This document shows positions 43,601 through 47,689 of a stretch of 64,000 nucleotides of DNA, piece by piece; positions within the stretch are counted from its first letter, which is position 1; the number at the start of each line of letters is the position of its first letter. The position numbers and the translations under genes are program-made. Source of the stretch: Cordylochernes scorpioides (taxonomy: Eukaryota; Arthropoda; Arachnida; Pseudoscorpiones; Chernetidae); assembly GCA_030710605.1 (NCBI GenBank), contig CP092876.1, positions 59,774,252 to 59,838,251 on the forward strand. Direction: 5' to 3'. Under the pieces are notes generated by a model, which was given only the letters and a program-made list of their open reading frames with translations, was not told the DNA's origin and ran no database searches.

Positions 43601-44099
43601 TTTTCAATGGAATGGAATTGGGGGGTTACCTTCGGTTGTTGTTGTTTCTTTCTTAACTCCTTGTGTAAAGATTACACTAATTCCATGAGTTCATGCTCCT
43701 TGAGCTACCTTAGGTTGGTTATTAGGGACAGTCTGGTATATCCCAGGTTTGTTTTAGCGGTATGAGACTCTCCATGGAAATGCTACTAGCACAAAATAAG
43801 TTTACTAGCACCATTGTAATGGTTTGTAGAGAGGTTGTCTAACAAAGATGGCTGTCCAGGTGAATGGACAGAATGTGGTGGGCATCAAGGACTCGGAGAT
43901 CACCAAGATTATCCGGGAGGGTGGCAACGTGGTGACAGTGACCATCATGCCGTCCTTCATCTATGATCACATGATGAAATTGTAAGTGATGAAAGTTGCG
44001 ATATTGTGTTGTTGTTGTTTCCTTACACCGGGGTGTGTATGTAGCATGGCCACAAGCATCGTCAAGAAGCTGATGGACCACTCCATCCCTGACCTCTAA
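19555..44099 (+). CDS. SDCBP: Syntenin (SDCBP) PDZ scaffold protein, seven coding exons
   Basis: Joined exons 19555-19605, 28099-28296, 38788-38955, 39570-39745, 42883-43024, 43860-43981 and 44045-44099 give 912 bases: 303 residues and a stop, against 298 for human syntenin-1. All introns are GT-AG with consistent phases (0,0,0,2,0,2). Residues 3-7 (LYPSL) and 52-56 (LYPNL) are LYPxL motifs, which in the family bind ALIX. PDZ1 spans about 118-198 and PDZ2 about 202-280; the carboxylate-binding loops are KVGLRM and TIGFVF. The tail ends MDHSIPDL. Syntenin is a cytoplasmic adaptor that binds syndecan and other C-terminal peptides and membrane phosphoinositides and works in exosome formation. 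Start is the ATG of the conserved MSLYPSL. An AG at 19543-19544 suggests an upstream 5'UTR exon, not located. Confidence 0.95.
19606..19869 (+). other. Start of syntenin intron 1
   Basis: Intronic sequence without recognisable repeats or genes. Confidence 0.6.
19870..20594. mobile_element. MITE family B copy 6, split by a foldback insertion
   Basis: The left part (acaacacctagtttcagagc) ends near 19930 and the right part (agagagatgtcctctaactt) resumes near 20465, ending ggtctactg with TA outside. Between lie a foldback element and a nested family A copy. Confidence 0.65.
19939..20425. mobile_element. Foldback element with nested repeats
   Basis: Arms caggccaatttg at the left and attggcctgatg at the right pair in inverse orientation, with further imperfect pairing outward. 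Inside are a repeat shared with 42060-42160 (actcaatcatattagggtat) and a family A foldback half at about 20195-20315 (gtttcggtgacagcattgtt). Confidence 0.55.
21175..21368 (+). pseudogene. Tigger transposase C-terminal relic
   Basis: The translation in shifting frames matches only the last part of the 520-residue transposase at 3357-4919 (the [23 protein letters not shown] and LEYILN segments). Everything upstream, including the catalytic core, is deleted. Confidence 0.8.
21581..22811 (-). mobile_element. pogo-type element nested in Tigger (family E)
   Basis: The terminal inverted repeats are cagtaaaacccctctatagt and the inverse of cttagcggggttttactg, flanked by TA. The wording differs from Tigger, so it is a separate family. 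Shorter members occur at 24848, 25213 and 43556. The 1231-bp element keeps only the DNA-binding N-terminus of its transposase. Confidence 0.88.
22090..22385 (-). pseudogene. pogo-type transposase, CENP-B-like HTH fragment
   Basis: On the minus strand the frame reads [19 protein letters not shown], followed by a [12 protein letters not shown] motif, the N-terminal psq/CENP-B helix-turn-helix of pogo-like transposases. It then passes into a second DNA-binding region ending [13 protein letters not shown]. No catalytic domain follows, so this is an N-terminal remnant. Confidence 0.75.
23043..24534. other. Intronic DNA, mostly unassigned
   Basis: A family A outer end (ataatccaaattgtacttta) lies near 23234-23262. 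Bases 23920-24320 are less AT-rich than the surroundings and have several short frames on both strands without recognisable domains. They may be an old retroelement fragment. A CA/TG microsatellite lies at 23869-23879. Confidence 0.4.
24535..24690. mobile_element. Foldback MITE family A, palindromic copy
   Basis: Both arms are present. The core is gtttcagtaacagcgttgtt followed directly by actgaaacgtcatgcact. The outer end aatccaaattgtaccttatc is at the right. Confidence 0.75.
24848..25015. mobile_element. pogo-type MITE family E, copy 2
   Basis: The left end is cagtaaaacctagataaaat, and internal blocks agtgaaccacaggttcagtc and ccattggggtttgctataga match the ends of the element at 21581-22811. 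The right end is decayed. Confidence 0.6.
25213..25440. mobile_element. pogo-type MITE family E, one-ended copy
   Basis: It starts cagtaaaaccccgctaatac and continues through accttcccttataacaaacc and aattccattccattgaaaat. The right terminal repeat is missing. A matching internal fragment is at 15243-15362. Confidence 0.6.
25481..25540. repeat. Short repeat family F, copy 2
   Basis: The motif cagatggtgcaagctatcag followed by caacttttagttgcatgatc is shared with 525-595 and 26326-26395. The SINE follows directly. Confidence 0.6.
25543..25857 (-). mobile_element. tRNA-derived SINE, copy 3, full length
   Basis: The minus-strand head (ggtggaaggctggttaaacc; ggttcgattcc) is at 25857, the body runs through aagtccaaccccaccagcga, and the poly(A) tail appears as the T run at 25543-25556. 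It looks nearly identical to copies 1 and 7. Confidence 0.85.
26326..26395. repeat. Short repeat family F, copy 3
   Basis: It contains ttgatatttattctgacaga and gtaacttttagttg, matching the copies at 525 and 25481. Confidence 0.55.
26505..26900. mobile_element. Cluster of foldback MITE family A copies
   Basis: Three partly overlapping copies or halves begin near 26508, 26575 and 26740. The inverse core gaagatggtaacaatgctgt lies at 26651 and a compact palindromic core at 26787-26815. Outer motifs lie near 26860-26890. Confidence 0.65.
26901..27344. other. Intronic DNA, unassigned
   Basis: No gene or clear repeat is seen; an inverted pair (agctatcaaatagct) lies at 27223-27237. Confidence 0.4.
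27345..27625. mobile_element. Foldback MITE family D, copy 1
   Basis: The core gggagggttcaccactgatg, then agccaagccctccc, closes a hairpin near 27482-27516. The flank agtaagggcagcagaaattt is shared with copies at 28344 and 41625. Confidence 0.55.
27802..27970. mobile_element. Foldback element family I, copy 1
   Basis: The inverted arms are ttctttattgaaaaggtaaa with tttatcttttcaataaagaa, and ttcaacaggctgaatac with attcagcctgttgaa. The inner motif tgtctgaaagctcgctaag resembles the one at 42540-42560. Confidence 0.7.
28099..28296 (+). CDS. SDCBP: Syntenin coding exon 2
   Basis: Encodes residues 18-83, a Pro/Ala-rich linker with the second LYPxL motif ([15 protein letters not shown]). The acceptor is ctgcag|GCT and the donor CCT|gtgagt, both phase 0. 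Human syntenin has overlapping LYP motifs at this place; here there is one. Confidence 0.93.
28344..28535. mobile_element. Foldback MITE family D, full-length copy
   Basis: The outer inverted ends are aaaactattatagacacgta and the complement of gcgtctataatagttt. The inner arms are ttctactgcccttactgc and agtaagggcagtagaa, closing on the hairpin gggagggttcaccactgatg. It lies 47 bp after coding exon 2. Confidence 0.7.
28562..28860. mobile_element. Foldback MITE family A, full-length copy with spacer
   Basis: The left half (ataagaccaaatccaaataa, gacatttcggtaac) and right half (gctgttaccgaaatgtcaca) are separated by about 130 bp containing aaaagcatgatgtgatat. Outer motifs lie near 28835-28858. Confidence 0.65.
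29120..29880 (-). pseudogene. Degenerate mariner transposase, split by a SINE
   Basis: Translated on the minus strand in several frames, the C-terminal part shows a mariner-like second catalytic motif (HDNAPSHSS, near 29180-29210). The upstream part (29580-29880) contains scattered mariner-like phrases such as [18 protein letters not shown] interrupts it at 29273-29577 and many stops are present. The terminal repeats were not identified. Confidence 0.5.
29273..29577 (-). mobile_element. tRNA-derived SINE, copy 4
   Basis: The minus-strand tRNA-like head is at 29577 (ggtcggtggaaggatggtct), with the family body and tail ctagggataat followed by (AAT)n. The direct repeat catctagt at about 29240 and 29582 may be the target duplication. 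Confidence 0.78.
29895..30320. repeat. Interspersed repeat G, copy 2 (inverse of 14500-14945)
   Basis: It carries the complement of copy 1 throughout: gacctctggcgg appears as ccgccagaggtc, and caaccacgactgcaccacca as its inverse. Its AT-rich end holds two units of the 25-bp tandem repeat. Confidence 0.6.
30342..30521 (-). mobile_element. tRNA-derived SINE, copy 5, head-truncated
   Basis: The tail ctagggataat and body are present on the minus strand; it stops at the caagtccaaccccaccagcg block, before the tRNA-like head. Confidence 0.72.
30522..31106. other. Intronic DNA, unassigned
   Basis: No gene recognised. Bases 31080-31100 (gacgtccttctacaggctac) resemble a foldback family I end, and ggctactatca recurs at 36751 beyond the BEL and MITE insertions. 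Confidence 0.4.
31107..31443 (-). repeat. BEL/Pao 3' LTR (337 bp)
   Basis: TG...CA ends. A (GA)n run at 31263-31277 lies inside. It looks identical to the copy at 36122-36458. Confidence 0.93.
31573..36042 (-). CDS. BEL/Pao-derived polyprotein, 1489 aa, without RT palm or integrase
   Basis: The ORF opens with ATG at 36042 and ends 130 bp before the 3' LTR. Residues 1-100 are coiled-coil-like; about 110-260 are gag (DUF1759; [18 protein letters not shown]); 316-380 hold Cys/His knuckles ([19 protein letters not shown]); 436-545 are an aspartic protease ([12 protein letters not shown], later LGAD). Residues 596-660 match the lead-in to BEL reverse transcriptase ([17 protein letters not shown]). 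Then 664-765 is Ser/Lys/Glu-rich with repeated SKSE units and no YxDD motif. Residues 766-980 match the RT-RNase H connection and RNase H ([36 protein letters not shown]). Residues 1121-1390 are acidic and lack the zinc-binding and DDE motifs of integrase. Residues 1393-1489 are the usual C-terminal domain (DUF5641; [21 protein letters not shown]). The frame is open throughout. Confidence 0.92.
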   Translation of the reverse strand: MPKSEVKIRHKFNFIIQEIKDLESENEAIVESKNIHRLKLFQQEVNERKISLNQVINTLLESELDDTQYGDYSKAKKDIFNMLVSIEEALSLIETKENTHSDKQLPESNVNLPKINLPIFNGDSANWLSFREIFNSTINSNQTLTEIQKFQYLNASVKGPAEKLIRGFPISDKNYQQAWDTLCNRFNNRRELAFSQINKIFSIRPLKSISAGSLYEILDVCNEGIRNLSVLGLEKNTLTDLILINFFEKRIGEALRKEWELTLQNEEYPTFENFVNFLEKHARSLQGMRIPLFQEQKISSKNMMAHGLYVNKGQNCILCHQIHKLNDCQRFINLPLPKKWELVKKHKLCQNCLRANHEISKCLITSRCKNCKQNHHTLLHEYNSEPSIPQPTTSQEMLISTNTICNAMPLETETNILLSTALIKVKAKDGSFVLCRALVDNGSQISLISEQCCHKLELEKRKNSYTLKGVGDIVVNRTTSQVEIEFTPHHNDQLFSARAFVVGRVTADLPNFQIQSADFPHLENLLLADPEFYVTKPIDLILGADTFVEIILGHKTDLKHHPIALNTKLGWLVSGRIHSTIKSNTSVINHCTTELDSSIRKFWELEDVPISKAQLGTKNACEILFKSNLKRDIEGRYSVNLPFKSTPNLGDSRSQALEKGLQENPSKSEDNSSKSEENLSRSEDNPSKSEEIPSKSKRSRISKLTPQITSKQNQLLPSESSQPSTPEQPLASQSSEPLSSKKETSIIPKIKPPPYYRRKRQLPAERTSWDEPIESDIKSNWNKFQTQLSCLKEIKIPRYLNSSSSEIEELQLHGFCDASLNAYSAVFYLKTRFKIQKIKINLITSKTKVAPLKTITIPRLELSAALLLAQLNQVILESFPFQPDKTFLWIDSQICIDWIRSDASRWKAFVSNRVSSIQNLTQITDWFHVSSQDSPADCASRGIMPQDLVNHRIWWRGPIWLQENNVRYIPSSPTQVNLNIIQEEVGEGQVLDQTTLIQNSETMLNLEFIERYSTMTKLIRITAWCWRFYYNCLLFDPIRQKGPLTTRELTKAIQVLVKSIQQVEFCTEIKLLKSNKQLPLSNKLTSLNPFLDTQGLLRVGGRLKYSYLNENQKFPLLQPKSPRQESLIKNLLTENADIPEAIDENQEDSSILETTFVIEDEESNKDIGTPKIEISEVSVIDKSEGKYSKEPVVSVEALDKQELCHDDSAHLNVVEADLNRPKEATSGIINVYTEANESSSKEKVVPVEIVDTSTKDYLQSGEKAKLSRWKPIDSLCLEDVKESEDDDENYSSSAYIEWPEILKKEVLRPEALEKAVNLEDFEKAAESRQLSKEHLEESTEQGSCIKAESKPWEDPIESDFAAAESDNPAVPERELANESENLIQDSPQSDTQRWKLIQKLKNSFWSRWPKEYLSNLQGRGKWRIKQDNIQLGQLVYLKEAQISPLHWPLARIQEIFPGEDKNVRVVQIKTSKGVFKRPITKLIPLPFKQ
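36122..36458 (-). repeat. BEL/Pao 5' LTR (337 bp)
   Basis: It looks identical to the 3' LTR. On the minus strand, tatggtccctcatcgagtcg follows directly and is a candidate primer-binding site (TGGTCCCTCATCGAG); its tRNA was not identified. Confidence 0.93.
36464..36716. mobile_element. Small TIR element carrying a tRNA-like sequence
   Basis: It has near-perfect 26-bp terminal inverted repeats: the left begins tgtaaaacgacatttgaaaa and the right ends ttttcaaatgtcgttttaca. Bases 36618-36690 are a tRNA-like sequence on the minus strand. Internal wording (gaacggaaaaataaaagtgt, atttctaacctt) relates it to the 350-bp units at 49866-51349. It directly follows the BEL insertion site. Confidence 0.75.
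36618..36690 (-). tRNA. tRNA-Thr(GGT)-like sequence in a mobile element
   Basis: On the minus strand TCCAGGG pairs with CCCTGGA as acceptor. An A-box-like tagcctagtgg and B box ggttcgattcc follow. The loop CCGGTAA would give anticodon GGT, but position 33 is C instead of the near-universal T and the anticodon stem has a mismatch. It is better viewed as a tRNA-derived repeat than a working gene. Confidence 0.55.
36780..37090 (+). pseudogene. piggyBac-like transposase fragment
   Basis: The + strand reads [20 protein letters not shown], resembling the KWW+KVFFWLLEVA motif in the C-terminal part of piggyBac/PGBD4-like transposases. Further fragments (LRPI, HEKYL, LVQELV-like) continue in shifted frames. 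Short, broken and without TTAA ends. Confidence 0.5.
37091..37535. other. Intronic DNA, unassigned
   Basis: AT-rich; no gene or recognisable repeat except the start of a Helentron-like end. Confidence 0.4.
37540..37596 (+). mobile_element. Helentron-like 3' end
   Basis: It has the GC hairpin gtaaaaaccgggcgaagccg, then gggtacattcgctagt. The 5' part is not defined. Confidence 0.6.
37850..38150 (-). pseudogene. LINE ORF2 C-terminus and 3' tail (family K), copy 1
   Basis: On the minus strand the frame reads [15 protein letters not shown], a conserved phrase at the end of Jockey/I-like LINE ORF2, then a decayed Cys-rich finger. It ends with the ELM(E/D)FV-type terminus and a tail ataagaaacaacaacaacaa. 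Related 3' fragments lie at 40552, 43638, 45070 and 47078. It is 5'-truncated. Confidence 0.65.
38151..38370 (-). mobile_element. tRNA-derived SINE, copy 6, head-truncated
   Basis: It has tail ctagggataagc and body to the ccaatggcccccaattcttg block on the minus strand; the tRNA-like head is absent. Confidence 0.75.
38386..38787. other. End of syntenin intron 2
   Basis: Includes a short family A-like phrase (gcaacaatgctgtaacagaa). The less AT-rich stretch 38590-38780 has no recognisable coding content. Confidence 0.45.
38788..38955 (+). CDS. SDCBP: Syntenin coding exon 3
   Basis: Encodes residues 84-139, covering the linker and the start of PDZ1 ([19 protein letters not shown]). The acceptor is cgtgcag|CAA and the donor AAG|gtaagt. 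An alternative AG six bases downstream would remove two residues. Confidence 0.93.
38956..39268. other. Syntenin intron 3, first half
   Basis: One end of the MITE family at 39269 is present (tactcatgggcaaaacttaa, near 38997), followed by similar internal text, and a family A outer end near 39195-39220. Confidence 0.5.
39269..39511. mobile_element. mariner-type MITE (243 bp)
   Basis: The ends are cactcatgaacaaaacttaa and the inverse of agttttgtccatgagtg, flanked by TA. There is no coding capacity. It lies 58 bp before coding exon 4. Confidence 0.75.
39570..39745 (+). CDS. SDCBP: Syntenin coding exon 4
   Basis: Encodes residues 140-197 plus two bases, most of PDZ1 ([20 protein letters not shown], then ILQIN). 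The acceptor is gtgcag|GGA and the donor ACAG|gtattc, phase 2. Confidence 0.94.
39797..40107 (-). mobile_element. tRNA-derived SINE, copy 7, full length
   Basis: The head is at 40107 on the minus strand (cggtggaaggctggttaaac; ggttcgattcc) and the poly(A) appears as the T run at 39797-39810. It is very similar to copies 1 and 3, so the family was probably active fairly recently. Confidence 0.85.
40108..40551. other. Intronic DNA, unassigned
   Basis: No gene or clear repeat is seen. Confidence 0.4.
40552..40612 (-). mobile_element. LINE family K 3' end, short copy
   Basis: On the minus strand gtcatgaactcatggaattc leads into the tail ataagaaacaacaacaaaca. Severely 5'-truncated. Confidence 0.6.
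40613..41139. other. Intronic DNA, unassigned
   Basis: No gene or recognisable repeat is seen. Confidence 0.4.
41140..41305. repeat. Degenerate Tigger-type MITE with T-rich tracts
   Basis: It contains ccactataattcaacactta, ttactttacttcaaccc and attcttaccttttgggttgt, as in other Tigger-type MITE remains, broken by several poly(T) runs. Confidence 0.4.
41400..41625. mobile_element. Foldback MITE family A, best-preserved palindrome
   Basis: The left arm (taataagaccaaatccaaat through gtttcggtaacagcgttgtt) and right arm (aacaacgctgttaccgaaac through atttggatttggtcttatta) are almost perfect inverted copies of about 85 bp around a 25-bp centre. The outer end aatccaaattgtgccttatt lies at the right only. 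Confidence 0.85.
41625..41850. mobile_element. Foldback MITE family D, copy 3
   Basis: The hairpin arms gagggagagggcttggctca and ccatgccctccctcttt flank a centre containing ccctcccaccactgataagc. The flank ggataaggactgtagaaag is related to other family D copies. Confidence 0.55.
41851..42414. other. Intronic DNA with one shared repeat
   Basis: Bases 42060-42165 (actcaatcatattagggtat, then caagcctgtagagttcatca) recur at 20035-20165, so this is a second interspersed repeat of unknown class. The rest is unassigned. Confidence 0.45.
42415..42840. mobile_element. Foldback family I copy 2 inserted in a family A element
   Basis: Bases 42430-42612 are a near-perfect palindrome: ataagtttctttatttgaaa on the left and tttcaaataaagaaacttat on the right, with ttcgagctttcgggcgtaag and its inverse inside. 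The family A left end (ctacaagaaaataagacctt) at 42411 and its continuation (aaaataagaccttatccaaa) at 42637 flank it, with aaaataagacctta-type duplicated flank. The right family A half ends near 42840. Confidence 0.75.
42883..43024 (+). CDS. SDCBP: Syntenin coding exon 5
   Basis: Encodes residue 198 (split codon) to 245, the first half of PDZ2 ([36 protein letters not shown]). The acceptor is cttgcag|G and the donor GAG|gtgagg. Confidence 0.94.
43146..43310. mobile_element. TA-flanked MITE family C, copy 3
   Basis: It starts cagttgtctatagcgtcccc and ends gggggcgacaggtttaactg, with the family block cttcctctctatagcgcccg inside. Confidence 0.72.
43311..43555. other. Intronic DNA with family D remnant
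   Basis: ttcaaaaagaattatacgcg near 43500 is a family D end, also seen at 46818. The rest is unassigned. Confidence 0.4.
43556..43765. mobile_element. pogo-type family E remnant split by a LINE 3' end
   Basis: tttgttataacaatgatatt and ttcaatggaatggaattggg are family E interior, and caggtttgttttagcggt is close to its right terminal repeat. A LINE family K 3' end (ttgttgttgtttcttt through gttcatgctccttgagct) separates them at about 43638-43712. Confidence 0.5.
43860..43981 (+). CDS. SDCBP: Syntenin coding exon 6
   Basis: Encodes residues 246-285 plus two bases, the second half of PDZ2 ([37 protein letters not shown]). The acceptor is tccag|GTG and the donor TT|gtaagt, phase 2. Confidence 0.93.
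44045..44099 (+). CDS. SDCBP: Syntenin coding exon 7 (C-terminus)
   Basis: Encodes residue 286 (split codon) to 303, [17 protein letters not shown], then TAA. The preceding intron is only 63 bp (43982-44044). Confidence 0.92.
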
Positions 44100-44640
44100 A
44101 CTACTGCCAGCCAATCTGCCGCCCTCCTAGAAAACCCTCTCTTTTATAAATTTTGTCCTTCCCTCCCTACACACACCTTTTTTTCCTTTTTTTAAAATGT
44201 CAAATTTGGATATTACCTTGCCAAAGAAGCCAAAAACAATTTGTATAGAGGATTACATATAATATTCCTATCTTACTTTTATATATATATCTCTATATTT
44301 ACACACAAATTTTTAATTTTGACATTAAATTTACATATCTTTTAATAATTAGAAAAGTTTTCTTCATACATACATGTATGAATAGGAGCGTACATAATGT
44401 TATTATTGTCCTCTCTTATTATTTTTTATATATATATGTATTCTTTTTTTTTCTCAGATAATAATTTTTTTTCTTCTCTTTTTCATACTTTGCATACTAT
44501 TTTGTTGTTTACATATATATTAGTATATTTATATATAATAAAAAATGATTTATAATAAGAGTATGTCTCTTAATGAAATTATAAAAGCTAATTCATCAAG
44601 CTAATTTTAAATAAAATATGTTATAAAATTGTATAAATGT
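44100..44640 (+). other. Syntenin 3'UTR with polyadenylation signals
   Basis: AT-rich sequence follows the stop codon. AATAAA occurs at 44610-44615 and a similar ataataaaaa near 44535. The true 3' end cannot be fixed from sequence. Confidence 0.6.
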
Positions 44641-44670
44641 GTTTTATTTAATTTATGCATTTATCTTCTT

Positions 44671-44978
44671 TTTTTTTTGTTTATTCCTAGTACATGTGGT
44701 ACAGGCCATGATAATCATGGTGGGTAGAAGTAGGCAACTGCCTTTACTGTAAGTGCACCACATGTCTACACATGTGAAAAGCAGTTCGACTTTTCACTTA
44801 CAAATGTGCCAGAGTCCCGTTTGGTTACTTGCACTCGCTGGTGGGGTTGGACTTGTGCAAGAAACGGGGGCCATTGAAGCATTTTTTTTTTAACATAAAA
44901 AAGTGCCCAAAGCGTGAATCAAACCCGGGTCGTAGCGGTCGAAAACCAATAGTTTAGACCCTCCTTCCACCGACCCCC
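44671..44978 (-). mobile_element. tRNA-derived SINE, copy 8, full length
   Basis: The minus-strand head at 44978 (ggtcggtggaaggagggtct; acccgggtttgattc, a changed B box) is followed by the usual body and a poly(A) tail at the 44671 end. More diverged than copies 1, 3 and 7. Confidence 0.8.
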
Positions 44979-45069
44979 ATTTAATTTATACATTTTATCA
45001 ATCTTATCATCAAACAGGTAGAGAAGCATGGACTTATGGAATTTGTGTAATCTTTGCACATATAAGAAT

Positions 45070-45360
45070 AAACCTTGTGATTTATTCTTATATGTGTAAA
45101 GATTACACTAATTCCATGAGTCCATGCTCCTCTAGCTGTTTGATGATAAGCAGCGGCCTCTCTCAAAGGTTCTGTTTAGTGCATCTAATATAAGCCGAAA
45201 TGTGTTCTGGAGCGGCAGGTTCAAAGCTACTTATTAGGTAAGTGGGGTATATTTTCTATCTTCAATCGTTTGAGATGGCCTGTTCTCTAATTCTTGTTAG
45301 GCTATCTATTTCTTAGGCACAGAGCTCCTCCTGGGTCCACTCCACTGTACCAGCTGTGTT
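45070..45360 (-). pseudogene. LINE family K ORF2 C-terminus, copy 2
   Basis: The minus strand matches the copy at 37850-38150: ctccaggaggagctctg-type start, agaacaggccatctcaaacg, gaacctttgagagaggccgc, and the terminal atggaattagtgtaatcttt. It is frameshifted and 5'-truncated. Confidence 0.6.
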
Positions 45361-45514
45361 TAGGTTGGATCCTTCAGTTAAAAAGAACAAATTCAAAATC
45401 CATGGATTTGGTCTTATTACCTTAAAGAAACCTCTTGTTAAAACACCTGTAATGGATATATGATAAAAGTACAAAATGGTGTTTAGAAACGGTGGAAGGA
45501 CAGCTCGTTCCTAG

Positions 45515-46588
45515 ACATGGTTTTGGGGTCAGCAACCCCTGACAATAGTAGCTAAGTATACATATCTGGGTTACCCTCTGACTACAAAAATTTCGACCCA
45601 ATATGCTTCCCAATACTTTAGAAACAAAGCACTGAATGCAATTAATGCACTTTGGAGAATCCTTACAAAGGCGCGAATAAAGTCCTTTACCTCAGTGATG
45701 AAACTTCTTGACACTATTGTTCTTCCTACGTTACTATATGCTGCACCAATGTGGGCAATTAACCAGCTGAAGACAGTCAATAATACCCAAGATGCATTTC
45801 TTCGTCGTCTCTTAGACTTACCAAACTTCACACCAGGATATATCCTCAGAAGAGAATGTGGAAGAATATCAACTAAACTTAATGCTGTAAAACTCACATT
45901 GAAGTTTTGGGTCAGGATCTTAAAAATGGAGACGAGCAGATTACCACATGCTTGCTTAAACTATCTCTGGAAAGTCACCGCGAAAAAGGAAATAGAAAAC
46001 AGTTTTACTCAAAATTTAATAAAAATTTTAGACTCTAAGGAATATTCCTTTCTTAAGGGCTGCGAAGACTACTTAGCCATACAGAAAGAACTGCCAGGTA
46101 TAATTAGAACCACCACAGACCAACTAATTCAAAACGATCAGATGAAAATCATTGATTCAACCCACTTTGCTCACTACAAATTTAGGAGTGAATCATTCAT
46201 GACAGAGGAGTACCTACGATTAAATATCCCGCTTCCCAACAAAAGACTAGTTGCACAACATAGAGTTCTATGGCAATTTTTCAGGGAAGAAAGAAAAGAC
46301 TTCTGGAAAGAAAATGGCTGGAACTGTTTACTTTGCAAGGATCTCATGGATGATAATTTGGTTCACTATTTCTTCCAATGCCCTCTCTTAACAGAAAAAC
46401 GTACTGAAATTTTCCCAAGCCCTAACTTTGGTCAATTTAGATACCAACGCATATGTCAACTTCTCTCTTCAGCTCTGGATGATGAATTACTGATTGTTAG
46501 ATACTTTAAGTTCTGCACAGAAGCTGGGCGCATGAGAAAGAATGCAGGGCAAAGGATACTGGAGGATGACCTATCTGTAAATAGGTAA
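45515..46588 (+). pseudogene. LINE ORF2 C-terminal half (family L)
   Basis: The open frame of about 357 codons has no start of its own; it is the 3' part of a 5'-truncated LINE. Near the beginning AKYTYLGYPL matches the late RT motif YLG. Then VLPTLLYAAPMWAINQLK is the usual post-RT segment of Jockey/R1-like ORF2. Near the end a CCHC finger is present (CLLCKDLMDD, later HYFFQCPLL). The frame is surprisingly intact over 1 kb. Followed by a 3' tail with a ggggcggaatgccctaag motif and (TTG)n up to 46715. The exact LINE clade is not certain. Confidence 0.7.
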
Positions 46589-46715
46589 CTGAATGTGAGA
46601 CAAACTTTATTTAGTTGTAAATGTTTCCTCTTCCCTCTCCTCTTGTTGATGTGTAAATACGGTGAATCTTATATGGGGCGGAATGCCCTAAGTAAAGGCT
46701 TTTGTTGTTGTTGTT
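46589..46715 (+). other. LINE family L 3' tail
   Basis: The tail runs from the ORF2 stop to ttttgttgttgttgttgat. A comparable gatgcccc motif is near the end of the LINE at 9527-10550. Confidence 0.55.
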
Positions 46716-47219
46716 GATAAAAGTACAATTTGGATTATAGATTAGAAACACAAGGCAAAAATACCAAATAAATAAATAAGATTGTGATAAATTTAAACTT
46801 ATTTTTGACGCATATAATTATTTTATTTCAAAAAGAATCATACGTGTCAAAATTAGTTTAAATTTTGTCATAACAGATGACAGGATAATGCATATTGTTA
46901 ATAAGATTGTGAGTTTAATTCTATAAAGTTTTTTTTGGTAATAAGGAGATGCCTTTTTCTAAATTTACGCACCTTATCCCAGTACAATATCACATTTGTA
47001 CTATTTTTTTACAATATGGAGTTTGTTATAAAAATGATATTTTCAATGGAATGGAATGGAGAGGGTTACCTTAGGTTGTTTCTTATCCCCTTGTGTAAAG
47101 ATTACACTAATTCCATGAGTTCATGCTCCTTGAGCTACCTTAAAATATTATTAATAATAAATAAATTATATGTGATGTTTCACACAGTAACACGCACAGC
47201 GTTGTTACTATCCATCCTC
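46716..47219. repeat. Patchwork of family A, D and E pieces and a LINE K 3' end
   Basis: The order is: a family A outer end (caatttggattatagattag, 46730), a family D end (caaaaagaatcatacgtgtc, 46818), a family E fragment (atatggagtttgttataaaa, 47016), a LINE K 3' end on the minus strand (47078-47140), and a family A core-like phrase (cacagcgttgttacta, 47195). Confidence 0.5.
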
Positions 47220-47224
47220 TCTAC

Positions 47225-47640
47225 CCAGGTATTATCTCTTGAGAGTGAGGTATCAGATGAGGGAATTTATGAGGATCTCTCATCTAACTATGCCATCCAA
47301 ACCCTCTCTGGTCAATGCTCCATTAAGGTGGTCTAGGAACAGTACTCCGGACACAGCTACAGTCTTCGAGGAAGTGGAGAACCAAGTGGCGGAAACCCTG
47401 GGCCAACACGGACATATTCCCTTAGTCTGAACAGTCAGCCACACCCTGAGGCAGTGCTTCCGCTGCTGTGGATTTGGACACTGAGCCCCCAATTGCACTG
47501 CAGCCACATCTACTTGCTACAAATGCGGCTCATCAGAGCATAAAGGTGAGCAGTGGCACAGTCAAGGCAAGCAAGGTATGCTGCTGGTGCTGCCATCAAC
47601 CACCTGGCAACCTCCTCCTCTTGCCCATTTGTAAAGGCAA
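47225..47640 (+). pseudogene. LINE M gag-like remnant with zinc knuckles
   Basis: CFRCCGFGH, a stop codon, then APNC gives a C-X2-C-X4-H-X4-C knuckle near 47458-47500. A second, CYKCGSSEHKGEQ, follows with its last cysteine changed. In LINE ORF1 these bind RNA. Stops and frameshifts make it non-functional. Confidence 0.6.
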
Positions 47641-47689
47641 AATAACACAATCCAGAAAATAATGTTTAGACCTTTAAGGCTGCAGACTA

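Noticed and set aside
45695..46588. Domesticated LINE-derived host gene
   Set aside because: The frame extends upstream without a start, it is followed by a normal LINE 3' tail with (TTG)n, and no introns or promoter are seen; a truncated LINE is simpler.
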